Source of the DNA: Dromaius novaehollandiae
Taxonomy: Eukaryota; Chordata; Aves; Casuariiformes; Dromaiidae
Assembly (NCBI RefSeq): GCF_036370855.1
Contig: NC_088117.1
Coordinates: forward strand, 1,054,001 to 1,118,000
DNA length: 64,000 nucleotides
Direction of reading: 5' to 3'
The notes under the pieces: model-generated
Told to the model about the DNA's origin: nothing
Databases searched by the model: none
What the model saw: only the letters and a program-made list of their open reading frames with translations
Made by a program: the position numbers and the translations under genes
In this document: positions 1-10,780 of the stretch, piece after piece
Layout: each line of letters opens with the position of its first letter
Numbering within the stretch: the first letter of the stretch is position 1

Positions 1-157
1 CTACAGGCAGACTTGAGCGGCTGATTCCTGAGCAACAACCAGAAAAGTCCTGTCACACTCCATCTCTCAGCCATGCAGAACTGAAGACAGAGAGGTAAGC
101 AGGGTCCTCACATGTTTCTCCCCATGCTTTGATGTAAGCATCAACATTTAATAGGCT

Positions 158-418
158 TAAAAGTTCACCTGGTAACAGTACCCGTGTGGCCGTGTGCACG
201 TTCTTGCTACAGATGAAATGGTAGGCAATGATGGAGAATACATAGGAACAGAAGAAAATGATGGGAAAAGAATGATAGGGAATATACTGGGAATAGGCAG
301 GAATGATGGAGAAATCAGAGAGTAGAAATTATGGGGAAAAGAAGGCAATGATAGGGAACAGATGGCATAATAGGGAATGGCAGTGAATAGATGGGGAATA
401 GAGACAGAAGTGCATCTG
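158..418 (+). repeat. Purine-rich minisatellite-like repeat, copy 1
   Basis: A run of irregular units built on GGGAATA, GATGGGAA and AATGATAGGG. The first part (AAAAGTTCAC, then GTGCACGTTCTTGCTACAGATG) is not repetitive but is also shared with the inverted partner at 7960-8252. The 20-mer GATAGGGAATATACTGGGAA at 274-293 recurs as its reverse complement at 8112-8131. This suggests an interspersed repeat with an internal degenerate minisatellite rather than two unrelated simple repeats. Confidence 0.7.
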
Positions 419-1119
419 CTTAAAGCAAAGATAGACTTTATTTTGCTATTCCATGCCCCCCACCAACAGGCTGTTCAACATCTGTAAACAATAAATAGAT
501 GTGCTCTCAAAGTGTTTAATGACCCTCAGTCTTACTTAAAACATAAAAAACTATGGCACAAAAGAGCAGGCTGAAAGAAAGACAATTCTAAATCCACTAC
601 TCTGTCTTTCTGGTTCTCACTCTACAGAGATGGCACATGTTTGTTCATTTTCTTCTCTAGATTATTAAGCCCCAACAAAAAACCCTTTAAAGAAATAAGA
701 ATTTTAAAATCAAAATACCAAGAATCACCATCCTGAAGCAACTGCTCCTTCCCTACCCACTCCTGTTCCCTATAACTTCCCTTCAAAGCAACAAATCCAA
801 AGCAAGCGAGAATCCCTTGATACGGCACATGGCACTCAATAAGAGATTTCTGTGGGGCAGGAACTGTTTATCATGGAAAGTTCTCAAGTAGGTTAATAGC
901 AAACTCTCTGCACGAGAAGGCAATGACAAGGACATTATTTCTGAATCTTTCTGTATGAATCTGTTTGAATCTTTTCTATAGCAAAATATTGACCTGAGTA
1001 ACTTTTTTCTAACTCCAAATCTCCGTTCCCCACCCTCCCCCCAAGAAGAGCTTTAACGCTCCTCTCTGTTTTGCTTTTGCATGCAAGGTTTCTGTGGAGC
1101 TGGTTGTGGTAATCATATA
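419..1119. other. No gene seen; AT-rich spacer
   Basis: Short open frames only, with no recognisable protein, RNA or repeat signature. Confidence 0.5.
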
Positions 1120-1123
1120 ACCA

Positions 1124-2262
1124 CAGAATCACAGAATTGTTGAGGTTGGAAGGACCCTCTAGGAGTCTGTAGTCCATCCCCCTGACTCAAAGCAGGGTCA
1201 GCGAGAGCTCAGGACCTTGTCCAGTTGGGCTTTGAATATCTCCAGGAATGGAGACTCCATGGCCTCTCTGGGCAACCTCTTCCCATGTTTGATCACCCTC
1301 ACAGGAAAAAAAGATTTTTATTATGTTCAAGTGGAATTTCCTGTCTTTCAATTCCTGCCCATTGCTTCTTGTCCTGCCACTGGGTGCCACGGAGAAGAGT
1401 GAGGCTCCAGCTTGTTTACTCCCTCCCATCAGGTATTTATACACATTGATAAGATCCCCCTGGGCCTTCTCAGAGCTAAACAATCCCAGATCTCTCAGCC
1501 TCTCCTTGCACGAGAGATGCTCCAGTTCCTTAATCCTCTTTGTGGTCCTTCGCTGGGCTTGCTCCAGTAGCTCCATGTCTGTCTTGTACTGTGGAGCCCA
1601 GAACTGGACACAGCACTTCAGATGTGGTCTGACCTGTGCTGAATAGAGGGGAAGGATCACCTCCATTGGCCTGCTGGCAACGCTCTTTCTAATGCTGCCC
1701 ACGATGCTGTTGGCCTGCTTTGCTGCAAAGGCACATTGCTGGTCATGTTCAGCTTGTTGTCCACCAGGACCCTCAAGTCATTTTCTGCAAAGTTGCTCTT
1801 CAGCAGGTTGGCCCCCAGCATGTACTGGACTTCTGGACTCCTCTTCTCTCCAGGGCTGCATCCCATGGGTTTCTTCCAAGCAGGGCCCTGAACAGGCCAG
1901 AGTCTGCACTCCTGAAGCCTAGGGTTGTGATCCTGCTTTTTGCCTTGCTCCTTCCTTGCAGGATCCTGAACTCCATCATCCTGTGGTTGCTGTTGCCAAG
2001 GCTGCCCACAGCTTCCACATCTCTGACCAGTCCTGCCTTGTTTGTAAGTACAAGGTCTAGCAGACTGCCTCTCCTCGCTGGCTCCTCAATCACCTGAGTC
2101 AGGAAGTTGTCACTGATGCACTCCAGGAACCTCTTGGCTTGCTTGTGCCCTGCTGTGTTGTTCCTGCGGCAGATATCAGGGTAGTTAAAGTCCCCCATGA
2201 GGACCAGGGCCGGTGAACATGAGGCTTCTTCCAGTTTTCTGAAGAAGGCTTCATCTGCTCCA
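1124..2262 (-). mobile_element. CR1 LINE, 5'-truncated and internally deleted (copy a)
   Basis: The 3' end of the element lies at the left: plus strand CACAGAATCACAGAATTG followed by GTTGAGGTTGGAAGG, the usual reversed CR1 tail. Reading on the minus strand, 1860-2262 encodes the end of the CR1 apurinic endonuclease (MGDFNYPDICRR, then LLDLVLTNKAGLV). Just left of about 1850 the frame jumps to the C-terminal part of the ORF2 protein (VRPHLKCCVQFWAP, then [19 protein letters not shown]). The reverse transcriptase fingers and palm are missing, so this copy cannot be autonomous. Frames are broken elsewhere as well. Confidence 0.9.
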
Positions 2263-4800
2263 CAGAATCACAGAATGATAGAGGTTGGAAGGCACCTCTG
2301 GAGATCATCTAGTCCAACACCCCCCCCTCGCCCGCTCAAGCAGGGTCACCTACAGCACGTTACCCAGGACCCTGTCCACACAGCTTTTGAACATCTCCAA
2401 GGATGGGGAATTCACAGCCTTTCTGGGCTACCTGTTCCAGTGCTCAGTCACCCTCACAGGAAAGAAGTTTCTCCTTATGTCCTGACGGAACTTCCTGTGT
2501 TTCCATTTGTGCCTGTTGACTCTTGTCCTATCACTGGACACCACTGAAAAGAGTCTGGTCCCACCCTCCTGACACCCTCCCTTCAGATATTTAAACACAT
2601 TCATAAGATTCCCCCTCTGTCTTCTCTTCTCCAGGCTCAACAGGCACAGCTCTCTCAGCCTTTCTTCCTATAAGACACGCTCTAGTCCCTTCACCATCTT
2701 AGTAGCCCTTCGTTGCGCTTGCTCCAGTAGCTCCATGTCTCTCTTGTATTGGAGAGCCCAGAACTGGATACGGTACTCCAGATGCAGCCTCACCAGCGCT
2801 GAGTAGAGGGGGAGGGTTACCTCCCTCCACCTGCAGGCAATGCTCTTCCTAATGCAGACCATGATGCTGTTGGCCTCTTTTTCTGCAAAGGCACACTGCT
2901 GGCTCTTGTTCCACTTGCTGTCCACCAGGAACTGCCAGGTCCTTCTCTGCAGAGCTGCTTTGCAGCACATCAGGCCCCAGCCTCTACTGGTGCCTGGGGT
3001 TATTCCTCCCCAGGGGCAGGACTCTGCATTTCCCTTTGTTGGACGTCATGAGGTTCCCCTCTGCCCATCTGTCCAGCCTCTCGAGGTCCCTCTGAATGGC
3101 AGCGCAGCCCTCTGGTGTATCATCCTCTCCTCTCCATCATCAGCAAAGTTGCTGAGGGTGCCCTCTGTCCCTTCATCCAGGTCTCTGATGACTAAGTTGA
3201 ACAGGATTGGAGCCAGTATTGACCCCTGGGGGAACACCACTAGCTACAGGGCTCCAGCTAGACTTTGCGACACTCATCACAACCCTCTGAGCTCTGCCTT
3301 TCAGCCAGCTTTCAGTCCACCTCACTGTGCTCATCTCACCCCTACTGCATCAGCTTGCCTAGAGGATGTTACGAGAGACAGTATCCAAAGCCTTCCTGAA
3401 GTCAAGGGAGACGACATCCCCTGCTCTGCCCTCATCTCCCCAGCCAGTCATTCCATCACAGAAGGCCATCAGATTGGCTAAGCATGCTTTCCCCTTGTGA
3501 ACTGGCATCCCCTTGTGCTGACATCTCCCAATCACCTTCTTGTCCTTCATATGCTTGGAGATGGTATCCACAATGAGCTGCTCCATCACCTTCCCAGGGA
3601 TCATGTTGGGTCCCTGGGCCCTCCTTCTTGCCCTTTTTGAAGATTGGAGTGACATTTGCTTTCTTCCAGTCCTCAGGTACCTCTCTTGCTCTCCATGTCC
3701 TTTCAAAGATGGTTGAGAGTGGCCTTGCAATGACATTGGCCAGCTCCCTCAGCACTCATGGGTGAATCCCATCAAGGCCCATGGACCTGTGGATGTCAAG
3801 TTTGGTTAAATGATCTCTAACCTGAGCCTCCTTATCCAAGTCTTCCTTTCTCCAGACTTTCTCCCTTGTCTCCAGGGTTTGGGATTCCTCAGGGCTGGTC
3901 TTAGCAGTGAAGACTGAAGCAAGAAATACATTCAGTATCTTTGCCTTCTCTCTGCTTCTTCCTGATCAGGTGGTCTGTAGCAGACACTCACAACAACATT
4001 GCCTATATTGGTCTGCCCATTAATCCTGACCCATAAGCTCTCAGCTGGCTCATCTCCCTTCTGTAGGCAGGGCTTCATGCATTCCAGTTGTCGTCTCACA
4101 TAGAGGGCAACTCCCTCCCCTCACTTTCCCAGCCTGTCCTTCCTAAACAGCCTGTATTCATCCATTGTAGCGCTCTAGTTGTATGAGCTATCCCACCACG
4201 TCCTGATGATCCCAATGAGAACATAGCCCTGTAACTGCATGCACACCTAATTCCTCCTGTTTGTTCCTTATGCTGCATGCATTAGTGTAAAGTTCCTTCT
4301 GAGAGGCACTCAGTTCAACCTACTTCCCAGGAAAAGGATAAGAGCTTCCCCCGCAATGCTGTCCTTTTTGTACTTTCTTACTTATGTGTGTGCACTTGGG
4401 GTGAACCTCATTCTGCCCTGTTCTGTTAATTTTGAGGATTCTCATCTACACCACCCTGCAGCTTTTGCTTGCCAACCCAGTCCAGCACTTTCCCACTTGA
4501 CTGTGGGTTGTCATCTCCCTCCCCCATCTTTCCTAGTTTTCTCACCAGGTTGGTCAGTCTGTTGGCAAAAATGAAAAACATCTTTGCAGGTGGATTCCAT
4601 CTCGTCTTATCAGTCCTCAATTCTCAAAAAGGGTCCTGTGGTTTCAAAGCCAAATCCCTGTCATCAACACAGCTGCATAACCAGGTGCTGAATGTCAGGA
4701 TCCATCCACTCTTCCTTAAGCCTCTTCCCTTCACTAGTAGTATCAAGGAGAAAACCACCTAGCCCCCCATGACCTCACTCCTCCCCCCCCCCAGAGCCAT
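2262..4800 (-). mobile_element. CR1 LINE, long copy with EN and RT (copy b)
   Basis: The 3' end is at 2262 (ACAGAATCACAGAATGATAG). Going up the minus strand: ORF2 C-terminus (2430-2970), RT palm region (3046-3240, [14 protein letters not shown]), RT fingers (3359-3755, [20 protein letters not shown]), a linker (3760-3960), then the start of the endonuclease (about 3961-4290, with IGIIRTWWDS near 4200). The rest of the endonuclease, which copy a retains, is missing at about 3960. Upstream sequence to about 4800 is probably the ORF1 or 5' region, but I cannot place its edge. Frameshifts and stops make it inactive. Confidence 0.85.
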
Positions 4801-7800
4801 GTAGTCACTCTTGGTACATTCAAAGACTCCTGATAGGATCATCAGTTTGCATGTGAATGAGCAGAAAGGGGTAATAGTCCAAGGACTGGACAAGCCTCAG
4901 CAACCTCTCTACAGCATCCCAGATCTGAGCCCCCAGCAAGCAGCGAACCTCCCTAGACAGCAAGTCTGTTTTGCAGATGGGCCCTCCGTCCCCCACGGGA
5001 GGGAATATATGTAATGAAGTTCAATTATGGGCCATACTGGTTTAAAAATAAATATACATTGCATTAGACCAGTAAAACCAATGGGGAGTTTGATACATTT
5101 TTAATAGTAAATATATCTACTTAATACCTAACTTGTATGTACCCCCCATTCCCAGGTTGGTTTCAATGAATCTAGTAGAATTACCTGTCCTTTAGCTCAT
5201 ATGTAGCATCTTGGAAAGACTTTGGCTTTAGTTTCTCAAAACTTGTCAGATTAGGTCATTTTTAACCTCACTAGAAGTGGAGTACAAGGCAGAATGTATA
5301 CAATCCTATAAAAATGTTGCCCATACAATAGTAGGTGTGACTTGAAACAAGTTAGTCATCCTTCCTGTGATGCTGTCTTCCACCCTTCCTAACTTTACTT
5401 TTTCTTCTCTTTCGCCTTTCATCTTTCTCTTCTTTTTTCCCCCTTTTTGCCAATGGCATCCTTTTTGCATGCCGCACTGCTTGCATCCAGAGGTGCTTGA
5501 CCTCTACTCTTCTCTGCAAAATAAACCACCATATTTGTGTAGGTGACCTTTGTTTTCCTAGGAACAATAAACTAGATATAGGTACAAGACTTAAAATGTT
5601 CCTATTGTGGCTCAGTTTATCAAGTGTGATGTCAACAGACAGACCAACTCTATCTTGGACAGCAGTGGCTACCTACTTACCTACCTATAACTTCCTAGAC
5701 AACAATGACCACATACAGGAGTGTAAGGGATACTTGTTTCTTCTTGTAAATACATTTAAGAGTGTCTTAATACTGTGGTTAAAGCTGACTATTAGTTACT
5801 TCAGGACTCAATTAACCATTGAGAGTTTTTCTCCTAGGGCACAAAATAAATGCTAATTACACTGCCATCAAGTCAAAAGGAAGAGGACGAGGGAGAAAAA
5901 GTAAAGAGAAAAGAGAAAGGAACTGAAAAGGAAAGGTCCTGAAAAGGTGGGGTGAGGGGAAGTTCAGAGGTTCTCAGAGTAACAGACTGAACTGCTCAAA
6001 CTGATCTGAGTTGGGGAATTTCAGGTCATTTTCGATGAAAGACAACCATGGGAGAGGAAAAAGAAATAAAACAACCCCCACACCTCCCCTAAAAATCCCT
6101 GGCACCTTAAAATTAAAAAAGAAGGAAGACACTGGTTAAAAAGAAAAGTTTATTACCAAGAAAAAATCTTGGTACATGAACACACTCACACTTGTTCCAC
6201 GAATTCTGAAAAATGTTTCCTAGCTGTACTGCTGACTTTATGCTGAAAAACGGACTTAAATTGTACATTACATAACAGTGCCCTGACGGTTCGGTCACAG
6301 AGCTTCTGTACTGCTCCACTGAATGCAACACAACAGGCATATGCACAGCTTCAAGAGGACGACACAACTGTGCTTGAAAGGGTGTCACCCAGAACTGCCA
6401 AAAACCAGGAACTAAGGAGGAGCAGTGAGAAGACTGAAGAGAGACAGTAAGGCCTCTTAAATTTACTGCTATGCCTTCTGAATAGATACAGGGCATAAAA
6501 GATGCCAAGAACAGATTCAGCAGTTTAAAAAAATGTTTCACAGATTATCTGGATAACCTTCTGATGGTACTTATATAATACATACCTTGGGGTTAATTAA
6601 AAAAAGAGCTTTTAGAGCTCTGTTTTTGCTTAGAAGCAGCTCTAGAAACAGTTGTTTCTCACTCCATTTATCTCCAACAGCTTTACAGGAGCTGCAGTGG
6701 AAGTTCCCAAGAAACTGGACCTCTATTAAAGGCCCTCCACACAGATTTTTTTTTTAATCAAGTAAACATTTGGTTAATACAGGAATAACCATGTGCCTTT
6801 ACTAGTCATGATATAAATCCCTAGTCTAAATAAGCTTGCGTATTCTGCCAGCTGTAATCATTGCAGAAACTTAACACAGCTTTTGGACAGATAACAGATC
6901 AGAAATCTAATCTGTCATCCCCACACCAAATGAAACATATTAATTGACCTTCCCTCAAGCTCAGACTGTCTTGGCCATAGATTTAGATACTAGATCATCT
7001 TGAGCAGCAATAAAACAATATGGAAAGACACTGTGGAATACACAGTAGACAAGATATTATGAACAATTAAAAGGGATTATACACTTCTACAGAAATACAT
7101 GCATTAGTGTGAGAAAGCTGCTGAAGAGGCGGGGGAATTACTTAACATATTTACCAAAAAACCCCAGTAGTTGGAGAATACTTTATACAGGTCAGAAATT
7201 TACAAAGATTTAATACTTATATATTAAAAGAGTAAAAATAAGAATCTGATCTTTATAAACTATTCTGTGGGTTTTCAGGTTTGTTTGATCATTTTTTCTT
7301 CAACAAAGGAGCCTGACAGCATTTCAGGGCTCTGTTGTTAGCACTGTTTAGCTGGAATGACTTGACCAGCTTTCTGAGCTTTGACACTTAGGAAAAAACC
7401 CACAACCAAAACATTATAGGGCATTTAAACAGTGTTGGAAGGATCTTCTGGATGTTATTTTTGATGCGAAAAGTAGAGGTAAAGAGTACACTAGCAAGTT
7501 CTTGCAGTCCCTGCTCTCTGGAAAAGTCTTTTTTAACTGATGGACTGGAAGTGGTCTATCCACCACTAAAGTCTATCTACCAAACCAGTGTGTAGTGTGT
7601 AGCTGCTATACTTCACAGTATATTCAGGACTGTTTTTCTACATCTCCTTCAAAATACTTTCAAAAACATATTAAGTCTGCTGACAGAGATGGTTCCAGTG
7701 TGTAGCATCTAGGTCACCATTTCAAGTGTCCCCAGGCTGACAGAAGGCCAAAACTATCAATCTGTTACTCTGTGATATGATAATGACCATTCGCACTTCA

Positions 7801-7879
7801 CAGATACAACATGTCTAAACTGGGCCTGTCCTTTCTATCTCCTTCCATTCCTTCTATCGCCTTTCTGTATGCTTTTCTG
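4801..7879. other. Intergenic stretch without a supported gene
   Basis: A/T-rich with purine runs at 5880-5950 and no recognisable protein. A 142-codon minus-strand open frame at 6113-6541 matches nothing I know. An AATAAA on the minus strand at about 6151-6156, next to a short hairpin (ACCAAG, A/T loop, CTTGGT at about 6157-6174), could mark the 3' end of a minus-strand transcript. Confidence 0.4.
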
Positions 7880-7959
7880 TCTTTCTGCTCCCTTAGGTGT
7901 TCAATTTCTTTCTAGTCCCTGCATTGTGTATCATTCTCTTCTACTCCCCGTCATTCCCA

Positions 7960-8252
7960 TCTATTCAGAACTATTCCTCATAATTTCTTTCTATTCCTAG
8001 CTATTCCTTACTATACCCCCTTCTATTCTGCATCTATTCCCTGCAATTTCCTATTATTCCATCTGTTCCCCATCATTTCTACTCCCTAATTTCCCCCATC
8101 ATTCCCATCTATTCCCAGTATATTCCCTATCATTCTCTATTTCCCATTATTTCCTTCTCTTCCCACGTATTCTCCACCATTGCCTTCCATCTGTAGCAAG
8201 AATGTGCACATGGGCTGTATAGTTATCATTAGCCAGTGAACTTTTAACTGTG
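7960..8252 (-). repeat. Minisatellite-like repeat, copy 2, inverted relative to copy 1
   Basis: Pyrimidine-rich units (TTCCCATCTATTCCC, CATCATTCCC and variants) that are the reverse complement of 158-418. The shared order includes the unique flank TGCACATTCTTGCTACAGATG (reverse complement of about 8192-8212) and AAAAGTTCAC (about 8235-8244). Related TTC-rich units run on leftwards to about 7880. The two copies form an inverted pair about 7.5 kb apart. Confidence 0.7.
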
Positions 8253-8324
8253 TTATTTTGGTGCATCCCTTGCAGCCAAGGACGCCCCTGTTTTGCATAA
8301 CTGGTCACCAGATGGTCTGGCAGG

Positions 8325-8376
8325 GTTCATATGCTTGGAGATGGTGTCCAAGAGAAGCTGCTCCAACAAAACAGTT
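8325..8376 (-). repeat. Short CR1 RT fragment
   Basis: TTCATATGCTTGGAGATGG followed by TGTCCAAGAGAAGCTGCTCC closely matches the CR1 copy b segment around 3547-3590, in the same orientation. It is a fragment of the reverse transcriptase region; its boundaries are unclear. Confidence 0.6.
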
Positions 8377-8455
8377 CAAACAGCCCATCATAACATTTTT
8401 TAAGAACAAAAGCTTTCCATTAATTTTAAATAATCATTTTCTTCAATGTCAGTTT

Positions 8456-8504
8456 TCTTTTTTCTTTTTTCTTTTTTCTTTTTCTTTTTTTTTTTTTTTT
8501 TTTT
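8456..8504 (+). repeat. (TTTTTTC)n / poly-T simple repeat
   Basis: Repeated CTTTTTT units grading into an uninterrupted T run. Confidence 0.9.
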
Positions 8505-10605
8505 GTTCATGTAAACAAAAGTGAGGAACTAGAACTCCAGAAAACAGGAAGAGTTTTGAAGAGGAAGATATGGATGGCAGCTGTTAACAGTCACAATTCA
8601 GCAGTGAAGACTCAACACCTCACTCACCCAAGCTCTAACTACTGAGTTGCTCAGATGTTCAAAAGCAAAAGGGAAGGACAATGCCATTTAAGCAGTAAGT
8701 GCTTCTGCCAGGCTCTATCTTTAGAAGCTCAGTCTTTCATTTTGGTTTCAAGAAAATAAATAGCATGACTTGAAATACACACATCAAGGATTCTTTCATC
8801 TGTCAGTAGTTCCAGAATGGATTAACCATTGAAAACAATTTGACTAAGGAACACCTTGTGAGCAAAGACATTTTCACTGGAAGGTATGTATATATTGATT
8901 TCATTAGTCAAACAAGCTCAAATGCCTCATTGGTCTAGGAGTTTTATCAGATATCTGATCCTTTCATATTTTAGGAAAATTCCTAATCTTTTCTCAAGTC
9001 AAATCTTTTAACATAAATAAGCAATATATTGCCATTAAAGTGGTAAAATCTCTGCTGTTTGTGGGTTGGGCTATAATTTATCAGATCCGACCTGTGCCCT
9101 TCAGCTTTATTTGCTGCTTCTGCAGCATCTATCAAGGCACATTCTGCTCCGAACATGTTTTTTTATTATCACTTCATTATTCTTCTCTATCACTTTGAGG
9201 ATGATGCAAAAATTAAGCTGAGTGGAGTAGCTGCTACTTTGTCTCCATTCCAGTGTCCTGCTTTGACTGGCCCATGATGGTTGCTTAGAGAAGTCAGCAT
9301 GCCTGTCAGGGTGCAGGACAGTCAGCAACACACTGTGTGCTTAAAGACAGAGTCTGACTGAACTCAAGCTGGTTGGTTACCCTTCTGTGGCATGCACCGT
9401 GCCGTTTTCCCAGAAGCCTCTACCATTCCCCCAGATCATTTTTATTGTTTTCTAGTGGTTCCGATTCACAGTCTTCAGGACTTCCCTTTCTAAGTCTGTT
9501 CCCATTTCCATCCCAAACATATGAAAAAATAGTAGTAAAAACAGAGTGTTCTGTATACACGTGTTGCAGTTCTCATACATCAAATGCTGTAAAAGCAGAA
9601 GTGTGTAAGTGGGTGAAAGGTAGCTTCCAGAAAAGAGTGAAACTCAAAAGCTTTAATTATATGCAGGAGTGTAACAAAACTTTATGAAAGGAACAGGAAG
9701 AAGAAAAAGCACTTGATTAAGGCGCAAGGGAAATCTCCCGTTATTAAGAACAGTTTCATTTATTCCCATATAATCTGGGAAGTACACCACTGATATCTTA
9801 TCTTGGGAAAACCGCTAGAAGATGTTTAGAACCCATACTGATAAGCATGTATGCTTCATATAAATCATCTCCAGTTGGACAGGCCTCACTCCCTTCACAG
9901 GTTTTACAAGTACCCAGATTTAAAAGACCCATCCTGGACCGACTTTTTAGTGGCTGGACAGCCACTAAAAGACAGATCAGCCTCAGAATGGCAGCAGTTC
10001 CTTATTTATCTTCACATTTCAGATTCCTCATTGTGGCTCATATGCGAGCATCTCATATGGTGACAGCACTTTAATTTCTTGTATAAATCCACTATGCCAG
10101 TCTTCTACTGCTGTGTAGTGTGTGCATGTGTATAACGTGTATAATGTCCTTTTTTTTGTCAATGACAAATGCTGCAGTTTACCTGAACCACAGTAGGGTG
10201 GTATCAATGATTCAATGCACAAAGGTCAGAAATCTCGTAGATTTCTATTCTAATATGCAGATAGAGGTAAAGTTTGTACTGAAAGCCCCGTTCCTCCTAG
10301 CTTGTTAGATGTATTGAGGTTCTTCAGCTTGGAAAGTTGTATATTTATGATTTCAGTAATGAACATTAGTCTTCAGGAGCATCTTCCTTTTGTTCTGTGC
10401 TCACCTGAAAGATTCTTCTCTCTTGAAACTGACTGTAATGACACATTAGTAGCTCTCTTAAAGCTGATGGTTTTACAGACACAGCTATTCAAGGGAATAA
10501 CTGAATTTTTTTTGTTTAAATTGTAACCAAAACACATTTTACTGAGCCATTACAAGGAAGACATTCCAGCTCAGTAAAACATGCACAAACAACTGTACAC
10601 ACATA
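8505..10605. other. Downstream flank of ANKMY1; possible 3' UTR, no other gene seen
   Basis: Open frames here are short and unrecognised. Any ANKMY1 3' UTR would run leftwards from 10605. Minus-strand ATTAAA (plus TTTAAT at about 10071) and AATAAA (plus TTTATT near 9759) are candidate polyadenylation signals. I cannot choose between them. Confidence 0.35.
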
Positions 10606-10780
10606 CTAGTGACTGTCAGACCTACCCAGCAATCCCGAACACTCATGCCTATGCCGCTCCTTCCAGGATTTCCTTCTGCAAGCTTCACTGCAAGTGAAGA
10701 TTTCATGGCAATGAATGCAAGATGTCAGCTGAACACCAACAGAACGTCCGCACTGATAGCAGTATTTAAAAAACGGCGTC
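10606..10780 (-). CDS. ANKMY1: ANKMY1 exon 15: MYND zinc finger and stop
   Basis: Encodes the zinc-binding pattern CYQC, CIHC, CSEAC, H-x-HEC in order, the C7H1 arrangement of a MYND finger, then a short tail ending GRSDSH and the stop. The acceptor is TTCTAG at 10781-10786. It opens in phase 2 and completes an Arg codon with exon 14. Confidence 0.92.
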
